A DNA stretch of 6,764 nucleotides. It comes from an uncultured Fidelibacterota bacterium (GTDB lineage: Bacteria > Fidelibacterota > Fidelibacteria > Fidelibacterales > Fidelibacteraceae). The position numbers were made by a program, and so were the translations under genes. Shown here piece by piece: positions 1 through 4,044 of the stretch. The DNA lies in the NCBI GenBank assembly GCA_937862595.1, contig CALMFL010000220.1, forward strand, positions 1 to 6,764, read 5' to 3'. The stretch's first letter is position 1. Every line of letters begins with the position of its first letter. Under the pieces are notes generated by a model that was given only the letters and a program-made list of their open reading frames with translations, searched no databases and had not been told where the DNA came from.

Positions 1-57
1 TAAACCCTAAACCCTAAACCCTAAACCCTAAACCCCTAAACCCCTAAACCCCTAAAC
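1..57. repeat. Telomere-like short tandem repeat (TAAACCC/TAAACCCC)
   Basis: Four perfect 7-bp TAAACCC units (1-28) are followed by three perfect 8-bp TAAACCCC units (29-52) and a partial TAAAC (53-57). The complementary strand reads TTTAGGG and TTTAGGGG. TTTAGGG is the telomere repeat of most plants and several algae and protists. The C-rich strand reads 5'->3' inward from the left edge, which is the orientation expected of a real left chromosome end. The flanking DNA is clearly bacterial, so the array is most simply a chimeric read or assembly end. A bacterial heptamer microsatellite in the acpS upstream region, or telomere addition to captured bacterial DNA, are less likely alternatives. 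The array itself is certain; its origin is not. Confidence 0.95.
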
Positions 58-68
58 AACAAATTCTT

Positions 69-446
69 ATGCTCGAAACAGGAATCGATATCATTGACGT
101 CTCCCGTGTCGCAAGGTCGATCGGGAACCCCGCCTTCCTTGAAAAATATTTTCATCCGGTTGAGATCGCCTATTGCGGGGAAGGGGCGCATTCCGCCCAG
201 CATTTCGCCGTGCGCTTCGCCGCGAAGGAGGCCGTGCGGAAGGTCCTGCTTTCCCATGTCGACACGCTGAGCTGGCGGGACAGCTGGATCGAGAACGATG
301 AAAGCGGGAAACCGCATCTGGTCTTCTCGGAAAAACTGCTTTCACGGATCCGCATCCGCGCCGCTTCCGTGAGCCTGAGCCACACGAAAGACACCGCCGC
401 CGCGATCGTTCTGATCGATCTTGAAGCGCCGGAATCTAAGTCCTGA
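69..446 (+). CDS. acpS: Holo-[acyl-carrier-protein] synthase AcpS
   Basis: This enzyme transfers the 4'-phosphopantetheine arm of coenzyme A to the serine of apo-ACP, producing active holo-ACP in the cytoplasm. The 125-residue length is normal for the small, trimer-forming AcpS family. Visible signatures are the N-terminal GIDIIDVSR (residues 5-13, with metal-binding Asp7), FAVRFAAKEAVRKVL (46-60, with conserved Glu54) and the C-terminal SLSHTKDTAAAIVL (102-115). The ATG at 69 is chosen because AcpS proteins normally begin two to four residues before GID. No SD precedes it: the 11 bp between the start codon and the telomere-like array are AT-rich without a GGAGG-like run, unlike most other genes here. 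Its presumed substrate, AcpP, is encoded 203 bp downstream on the same strand. The ORF is intact and its stop is TGA. Confidence 0.95.
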   Translation: MLETGIDIIDVSRVARSIGNPAFLEKYFHPVEIAYCGEGAHSAQHFAVRFAAKEAVRKVLLSHVDTLSWRDSWIENDESGKPHLVFSEKLLSRIRIRAASVSLSHTKDTAAAIVLIDLEAPESKS

Positions 447-456
447 GAACGAGGCG

Positions 457-515
457 ACGAAGGGGAAACCCCCTTGCCCGCAGCGTTTTCCGCCTTCGTA
501 CCCGGGGCCTCCGGG
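457..515 (+). terminator. Hairpins downstream of acpS, possible terminator
   Basis: ACGAAGGGGAAA (457-468) can pair with TTTCC-G-CCTTCGT (487-499). This gives a 12-bp stem with one bulged G at 492 and an 18-nt loop. An alternative shorter hairpin is AAGGGG (460-465) with CCCCTT (470-475). A second hairpin follows, CCCGG/CCGGG (501-505/511-515). The position, just after the acpS stop and before the acpP promoter region, suits transcription termination. No T-tract follows either hairpin, so a classical intrinsic terminator is not shown. The structures could instead act in mRNA stability. Confidence 0.35.
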
Positions 516-543
516 AAGGGCGCTCAATTCTCCGGATCGAAAA

Positions 544-571
544 CCTTAAATAAATGATTGACAATTTAAGG
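544..571. promoter_or_regulatory. Candidate operator: 8-bp perfect inverted repeat upstream of acpP
   Basis: CCTTAAAT (544-551) and ATTTAAGG (564-571) are perfect inverted copies separated by 12 bp. The repeat encloses the TTGACA box at 558-563, so a bound dimeric regulator would block RNA polymerase. A third half-site, again in the context AAAACCTTAAA, recurs at 625-635 just before the acpP SD, and ATTTAAGG recurs upstream of fabG at 3224-3231. The sequence does not resemble the FapR or FabT operators as I know them, so no regulator is named. The repeat is seen directly; the operator role is inference. Confidence 0.45.
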
Positions 572-584
572 ATAAATGTATTAG
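558..584 (+). promoter_or_regulatory. Probable sigma-70-type promoter of acpP
   Basis: A consensus -35 box TTGACA lies at 558-563 in an AT-rich island (about 541-660) that contrasts with the GC-rich genes. The best -10 candidate is TATTAG at 579-584 (four of six consensus bases) with a short 15-bp spacer. No better hexamer occurs at 16-18 bp. Transcription would start near 590, giving a leader of roughly 60 nt before acpP. The weak -10 and short spacer suggest regulated or activator-assisted expression. Confidence 0.5.
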
Positions 585-649
585 ACTTGGGATGAGGTTT
601 TTTATGTTTTCAATCAGAACATCAAAAACCTTAAACACAAGGAGGAAAA

Positions 650-877
650 ATGAAAGACAAATTAATAGCCCTGATCGCGGACGAGTTAAGCGTCCCGAAA
701 GAAAAAGTCACCCTGGATGCGAATCTTCAGGACGACCTTGGGGCGGATTCCCTGGACGCGATCCAGCTTATCATGAGCATTGAGAACGCGTTCGATATTA
801 CGATCCCTGAAACAGAAATAGAGAACTTAAAAATGGTGCGGGACCTGCTGCGGTATATCGAAGAACACGCTTCGTGA
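650..877 (+). CDS. acpP: Acyl carrier protein AcpP
   Basis: This small acidic cytoplasmic protein carries growing acyl chains as thioesters on a phosphopantetheine arm. It is 75 residues long, typical for ACP. The attachment motif GADSLD spans residues 31-36, with modified Ser34, and is followed by the recognition helix IQLIMSIENAFDITIPE. The acidic composition and three-helix pattern match bacterial fatty acid ACP rather than D-alanyl or polyketide carrier proteins. The ATG at 650 is preceded by a perfect SD, AAGGAGG (639-645), the strongest in the window and suited to a highly expressed protein. A CCTT at 629-632 could pair with the AAGG of this SD. acpP is isolated by noncoding gaps of 203 and 430 bp, which suggests its own transcript or a mainly monocistronic one. 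Confidence 0.97.
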   Translation: MKDKLIALIADELSVPKEKVTLDANLQDDLGADSLDAIQLIMSIENAFDITIPETEIENLKMVRDLLRYIEEHAS

Positions 878-884
878 CCCGCCG

Positions 885-918
885 CGGATGCCGGGCATCC
901 GGCTGTCGTTTCCCGACA
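885..918 (+). terminator. Possible terminator of acpP
   Basis: CGGATGCC-G-GGCATCCG (885-901) is a perfect 17-bp odd palindrome starting 8 bp after the acpP stop codon, folding to a 7-bp stem with a 3-nt loop. A second hairpin TGTCG-TTTCC-CGACA (904-918) follows. The location directly behind the stop fits a terminator or 3'-end stabiliser. The only T-rich run is a three-base TTT in the second loop, so efficient intrinsic termination is doubtful. A protein-binding palindrome is an alternative reading. Confidence 0.35.
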
Positions 919-1102
919 CCCTGACACGCAATTCCCGTACCGGACATTCAGGCCGAGGCCGTCCGGTTGCGGGAAAAAAGATCATCGCGGATCAACGGGC
1001 CGTTCACGGTGAACGCCCTTGCGATCCTGTCAGCGGATCTGTCATTTCCCGTCCGTTTCAGGGGAAAAAGCCGCCCGCCCACCCGCCGCCGCGCACACGT
1101 AC

Positions 1103-1119
1103 ATCTTATGGATTAAGAT
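1103..1119. promoter_or_regulatory. AT-rich inverted repeat upstream of fabH
   Basis: ATCTTA (1103-1108) and TAAGAT (1114-1119) form a perfect 6-bp inverted repeat with a 5-bp centre, inside the only AT-rich patch of the acpP-fabH gap. TAAGAT could itself serve as a weak -10 box, but no -35 hexamer stands 16-18 bp upstream. The most one can say is that this is the likeliest place for a fabH promoter or operator. It lies about 190 bp before the fabH start. Confidence 0.25.
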
Positions 1120-1172
1120 ATCCTTTTACAGAAGGAAAATTGAATGGAGCCAACGGCGTCCGCACACCGGTG

Positions 1173-1249
1173 CGGGAACCTGCCGGCTCCGGAATCGGAA
1201 CAGGGAAATGAACCCGCCGGGAACCCGTGAAATTGGGGTCGGGAACCCG
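1173..1249 (+). repeat. Iterated CGGGAACC motif at about 22-bp spacing
   Basis: CGGGAACCCG occurs exactly at 1218-1227 and 1240-1249, start to start 22 bp. CGGGAACCTG (one mismatch) is at 1173-1182. A degraded CGGAACAGGG sits between them at 1196-1205. Starts are therefore 1173, 1196, 1218 and 1240, steps of 23, 22 and 22 bp, close to two helical turns. Each good copy has CGGG/CCCG dyad symmetry around AA. GCCGGG (1216-1221) and CCCGGC (1246-1251) could also pair as an outer stem. These could be iterated binding sites or a decayed tandem repeat. The last copy ends 58 bp before fabH. Confidence 0.5.
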
Positions 1250-1307
1250 GCATCGCAGAAAGGAAACGACAGCGTAAGAGAACATTCCACACACAGGAGA
1301 TAAAACA

Positions 1308-2246
1308 ATGGGATTTGATAAAGGTCATTTCAAGATCGTGTCTACCGGACATTATACGCCGGAGGCAGTGTTGACGAACCGGGACCTGGAAAAGATGGTG
1401 GATACCACCGACGAGTGGATCACCTCGCGGACGGGGATCCGGGAACGACGTATCGCGAATGGAAAAACGACCTCCGACCTGGCGACCCTGGCTTCCAGGA
1501 ACGCCCTTGAAAAAGCGAATTACGATAAGAACGATATCGACCTGATCATCGTGGCGACCTTCACGCCCGATTTGAAAAGTCCGAGCGTGGCCTGCATGGT
1601 CCAGGCGAAACTGGGGCTGGACAAGCCCGGCATCATGGCCTTTGACATCAATGCCGCATGCACGGGCTTCATCTACGCCCTGAACATCGCCGAACGCATG
1701 CTGCACAGCGGCCTGTACAAGAGCGCCCTGGTCATCGGCGCGGAGGTCATCAGCAAGGTGATGGACTACAAGGACCGCAACACCTGCGTGCTGTTCGGCG
1801 ACGGCGCCGGGGCGGTGATCCTGGAAAAGGACGAATCGCGGGAAGTGCTCTTTAACATCTCGTCCAAAGGCGACCAGGACCTCATCCTTTACGTGGACGA
1901 GTACATCAACATGGACGGGCCCAAGGTGTACCAGTTCGCCTCGCGGGTGATCGAATCGAGCATCCGGGGGCTGATGGAATTCGGGAATATGGATACGGCG
2001 ATGATCCGGAAGATCATTCCGCATCAGGCCAATATCCGCATCATCAAAAGCGCATCCAAAGCCCTGGATATCCCGCTGGAATCGTTCTTCATCAATATCC
2101 ACAAATACGGGAACACCTCCGCCGCGAGCATTCCCATCGCGCTGGATGAAATGCTCGAAGACGAAGCGACGCAGGCGGATGACAAGATCGTCCTGGTCGG
2201 CTTCGGCGCCGGACTGACCTACGGAGCCTGTTCCTTAACCTTATAG
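1308..2246 (+). CDS. fabH: 3-oxoacyl-[ACP] synthase III FabH
   Basis: FabH starts chain synthesis by condensing a short acyl-CoA with malonyl-ACP to give 3-oxoacyl-ACP. The protein is 312 residues, close to the usual 310-330, with a thiolase fold in two halves. The catalytic triad is complete: Cys118 in DINAACTGF, His239 in IPHQANIRII and Asn269 in KYGNTSAASIPIAL. Further family marks are TDEWITSRTGIRERR (34-48) and FGDGAGAVIL (163-172). The ATG at 1308 has SD AGGAGA (1295-1300) with 7 bp spacing. The stop TAG is followed directly by TGA, and fabK begins 10 bp later, so the two are surely cotranscribed. Whether the primer is acetyl-CoA or a branched acyl-CoA cannot be read from the motifs seen. 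Confidence 0.96.
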   Translation: MGFDKGHFKIVSTGHYTPEAVLTNRDLEKMVDTTDEWITSRTGIRERRIANGKTTSDLATLASRNALEKANYDKNDIDLIIVATFTPDLKSPSVACMVQAKLGLDKPGIMAFDINAACTGFIYALNIAERMLHSGLYKSALVIGAEVISKVMDYKDRNTCVLFGDGAGAVILEKDESREVLFNISSKGDQDLILYVDEYINMDGPKVYQFASRVIESSIRGLMEFGNMDTAMIRKIIPHQANIRIIKSASKALDIPLESFFINIHKYGNTSAASIPIALDEMLEDEATQADDKIVLVGFGAGLTYGACSLTL

Positions 2247-2256
2247 TGAGACTGCC

Positions 2257-3189
2257 ATGAAAAATATCTGTGCAATGCTGGGCATCCGCTACCCCCTGAT
2301 CCAGGGAGGGATGGCCAATATCGCGGATCACCGCCTGGCCTCCGCCGTCTCCAACGCCGGCGGACTCGGCCTGATCGCCGCCTCCGCCGATACGGCGGAA
2401 AGCGTCCGGGACAAGATCCGCCTCTGCCGGGAGCTGACGGACAAACCCTTCGGGGTCAACATCATGCTGATGAATCCGCACGCGGCGGAGATCGCAGCCA
2501 TGGTGACGGACGAAAAGGTCGCCGTGGTGACCACCGGAGCGGGGAATCCCGCCGCGTACATTCCCGCCTGGAAGCAAGCCGGGATCATCGTTATTCCCGT
2601 GGTGGCCAGCTGCGCCATGGCCCGGTGGATGGAACGGGCGGGCGCGGACGCCGTGGTCGCGGAAGGGCAGGAGGCCGGGGGGCATATCGGCGAACTGACG
2701 ACCCTGGCCCTGATCCCCCAGGTCGTCGATCTGGTAAACATCCCCGTCATTGCGGCGGGCGGGATCGGGGACCACCGGGGCGTGCTTGCCGCCTTCGCCC
2801 TCGGCGCAAAAGGCGTGCAGGTCGGGACGGTTTTGCTGGCGTCCGAAGAATGCCCGGTCCATGAGAATTATAAGAAGATGATCCTTAAGGCCAACGATAT
2901 CGACACCCTCGTGACCGGCCGTCAGACCGGCGCGCCCGTCCGCGTCCTGAAAAACCCCATGGCCAGGCACTACCTTGCCATGGCCGAGCAGAAGGTCTCG
3001 CGGGAAGAACTGGAAAAACTGACCCTGGGGTCCCTGAGCCGTGCCGTCTTCGAAGGCGATATCGAGACCGGTTCCTTCATGGCCGGGCAGATCGCCGGCA
3101 TGATCCGGTCGGTCCGGCCGGTCCGGGAGATCATCGAATCCCTCTTCCTCCCGGTCGCGGACTACAAGGACGCCCTGGAGGTCCTGTAA
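2257..3189 (+). CDS. fabK: Enoyl-[ACP] reductase II FabK (FMN-dependent)
   Basis: FabK reduces trans-2-enoyl-ACP to acyl-ACP with NAD(P)H through bound FMN, the last step of each elongation cycle. The 310-residue length is typical. It is a TIM-barrel flavoprotein of the nitronate monooxygenase-like family. Signatures are PLIQGGMANIAD (13-24), KPFGVNIML (63-71), TTGAGNP (92-98), the FabK-type VAEGQEAGGHIGE (134-146, with conserved His143), PVIAAGGIGD (163-172) and GAKGVQVGTVLLASEEC (183-199). Together these favour FabK over nitronate monooxygenase, as does the context. FabK is unrelated to FabI, and FabK enzymes are known to be insensitive to triclosan. The SD is weak (GTGAG, 2246-2250, overlapping the end of fabH), so translational coupling to fabH is likely. 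No fabI or fabL is present in the window. Confidence 0.95.
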   Translation: MKNICAMLGIRYPLIQGGMANIADHRLASAVSNAGGLGLIAASADTAESVRDKIRLCRELTDKPFGVNIMLMNPHAAEIAAMVTDEKVAVVTTGAGNPAAYIPAWKQAGIIVIPVVASCAMARWMERAGADAVVAEGQEAGGHIGELTTLALIPQVVDLVNIPVIAAGGIGDHRGVLAAFALGAKGVQVGTVLLASEECPVHENYKKMILKANDIDTLVTGRQTGAPVRVLKNPMARHYLAMAEQKVSREELEKLTLGSLSRAVFEGDIETGSFMAGQIAGMIRSVRPVREIIESLFLPVADYKDALEVL

Positions 3190-3289
3190 AAAAATTGCAG
3201 GTATCTTCGCGATAAGGCACTATATTTAAGGGAATATCAATCAGTTAACGAAAAGATCCATTTTACATGGAGCATCAGGGAGCAGCGGA
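3190..3289 (+). promoter_or_regulatory. fabK-fabG spacer with possible promoter and shared ATTTAAGG half-site
   Basis: This 100-bp spacer is AT-rich, unlike the tight junctions on either side. TATATT (3221-3226) is a good -10 candidate (five of six consensus bases). TTGCAG (3195-3200) is a poor -35 and lies 20 bp away, too far for a standard promoter. ATTTAAGG (3224-3231) overlaps the -10 candidate and is identical to one arm of the inverted repeat upstream of acpP. A small hairpin TCCAT/ATGGA (3257-3261/3267-3271) precedes the fabG SD, AGGGAG (3277-3282). An internal promoter for fabG-fabF-fabZ under the same control as acpP is plausible but not shown. Confidence 0.4.
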
Positions 3290-4036
3290 ATGAATGTCGA
3301 AGGTAAAATCGCGCTGGTCACCGGCGGAGCGGTCGGGATCGGCGAGGCCATTTCCACCCGGCTCGCAGAGAAGGGTGCGACCGTCATCGTCAATTACATG
3401 CACTCGGGAACACAGGCCCTTGCCTTGTGCGAAAAACTCACAGCGGAAGGCTTTTCCTGCCTGCCTATGGGAGCGGATATTTCCTCCCTGGCGGCCGCAC
3501 AGGCCCTGGTGGAGGAGGTCGTGGCACGATACGGAAAGCTCGACATCCTCGTGAACAACGCCGGGATCACCAAAGACCAGCTGATCCTTCGGATGAGCGA
3601 AGCGGATTTCGATACGGTGATCGCCGTCAACCTGAAAGGGACCTGGAACATGATCAAGGCGGCTTCCCCGCACATGGTCAGGGCCCGTTACGGCAAGATC
3701 GTCAACATCAGCTCCGTGTCCGGCGTGGCGGGAAATGCGGGACAGGCGAATTACGCCGCGTCCAAAGCCGGGATCATCGGCCTTACCCGTTCCGTCGCCC
3801 GCGAATTCGCCAAACGCGGCATTACCTGCAATGCCGTCGCGCCCGGATACATCGAGACCCGGATGACGGCGGCGCTTACCGACGCACAAAAAGAAAAATA
3901 TCTGGAGCAGATCCCCATGGGACGATGCGGGCAGGCCGACGAGGTCGCTTCACTGGTCCTGTTCCTGGCAAGCGACAGATCAAACTATATTACGGGCCAG
4001 GTCCTTCACATTGACGGCGGCCTGATCATGAATTAG
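3290..4036 (+). CDS. fabG: 3-oxoacyl-[ACP] reductase FabG
   Basis: FabG reduces 3-oxoacyl-ACP to 3-hydroxyacyl-ACP, the first reduction of each cycle. At 248 residues it is a standard classical short-chain dehydrogenase with a Rossmann fold. Visible are the nucleotide-binding TGGAVGIG (11-18), NNAG (89-92), the catalytic set Asn114, Ser142 (NISSVSG), Tyr155 and Lys159 (YAASK), and the C-terminal GQVLHIDGG (236-244). One oddity is the cofactor loop: most FabG proteins have TGASRGIG, whereas here Ala14 and Val15 replace the Ser-Arg pair that helps hold the NADPH phosphate. The ATG at 3290 has SD AGGGAG 7 bp upstream. The start codon overlaps the stop of an 8-codon reading frame (3267-3293). The fabG stop TAG forms part of the SD of fabF. 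Confidence 0.95.
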   Translation: MNVEGKIALVTGGAVGIGEAISTRLAEKGATVIVNYMHSGTQALALCEKLTAEGFSCLPMGADISSLAAAQALVEEVVARYGKLDILVNNAGITKDQLILRMSEADFDTVIAVNLKGTWNMIKAASPHMVRARYGKIVNISSVSGVAGNAGQANYAASKAGIIGLTRSVAREFAKRGITCNAVAPGYIETRMTAALTDAQKEKYLEQIPMGRCGQADEVASLVLFLASDRSNYITGQVLHIDGGLIMN

Positions 4037-4044
4037 GAGGTTCA

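Larger units (their letters stand above)
878..1307 (+). other. 430-bp acpP-fabH gap without a recognisable gene
   Basis: No ORF here resembles a known protein. The stretch holds: a 17-bp odd palindrome (885-901) followed by hairpin TGTCG/CGACA (904-908/914-918); a second odd palindrome CGTTCAC-G-GTGAACG (1001-1015), extended by GGG (997-999)/CCC (1016-1018); an AT-rich inverted repeat (1103-1119); a 28-codon ORF with an SD-like AAGGA (ATG 1144, TGA 1228-1230); hairpin CCGCAC/GTGCGG (1160-1165/1170-1175); and repeated CGGGAACC motifs (1173-1249). CGGGAA or its complement TTCCCG occurs seven times in this gap, although the hexamer is also common in the neighbouring genes. The region probably contains the end of the acpP transcript and the fabH promoter and leader. 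A structured RNA leader is possible but no known riboswitch class is recognised. Confidence 0.6.

Noticed and set aside
1..57. Reading the array as proof that the window is a eukaryotic chromosome
   Set aside because: SD sites, 1-10 bp intergenic spacing and a dissociated bacterial fatty acid synthase operon show bacterial DNA; the array alone cannot outweigh them.
1..57. CRISPR array
   Set aside because: The units are 7-8 bp with no spacers and no cas gene is nearby.
540..550. Similarity of AAAACCTTAAA near acpP to the AAACCCTAAA telomere-like unit, suggesting a common origin
   Set aside because: The match is short and imperfect, the acpP copies are not tandem, and the dyad arrangement gives a better explanation.
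592..783. 63-codon + strand frame starting in the acpP leader
   Set aside because: It has no SD, overlaps acpP in another frame, and most of its length is the out-of-frame reading of acpP.
888..1211. 107-codon frame in the acpP-fabH gap, with overlapping frames at 1019-1303 (+) and 1106-1294 (-)
   Set aside because: No SD at their starts, arginine/proline/glycine-rich composition typical of chance frames in GC-rich DNA, and no family resemblance.
2884..2891. Palindromic CTTAAGG-type match to the operator half-site inside fabK
   Set aside because: It lies mid-gene, lacks the ATTTAAGG extension and has no promoter context.
3105..3126. Tandem CCGGTCGGT/CCGGCCGGT repeat near the end of fabK
   Set aside because: It encodes an ordinary Arg-Ser-Val-Arg-Pro-Val-Arg stretch in frame and is explained by GC-rich codon choice.
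3195..3226. TTGCAG/TATATT as a standard promoter for fabG
   Set aside because: The 20-bp spacer is too long and the -35 is poor; kept only as a possible -10 region.
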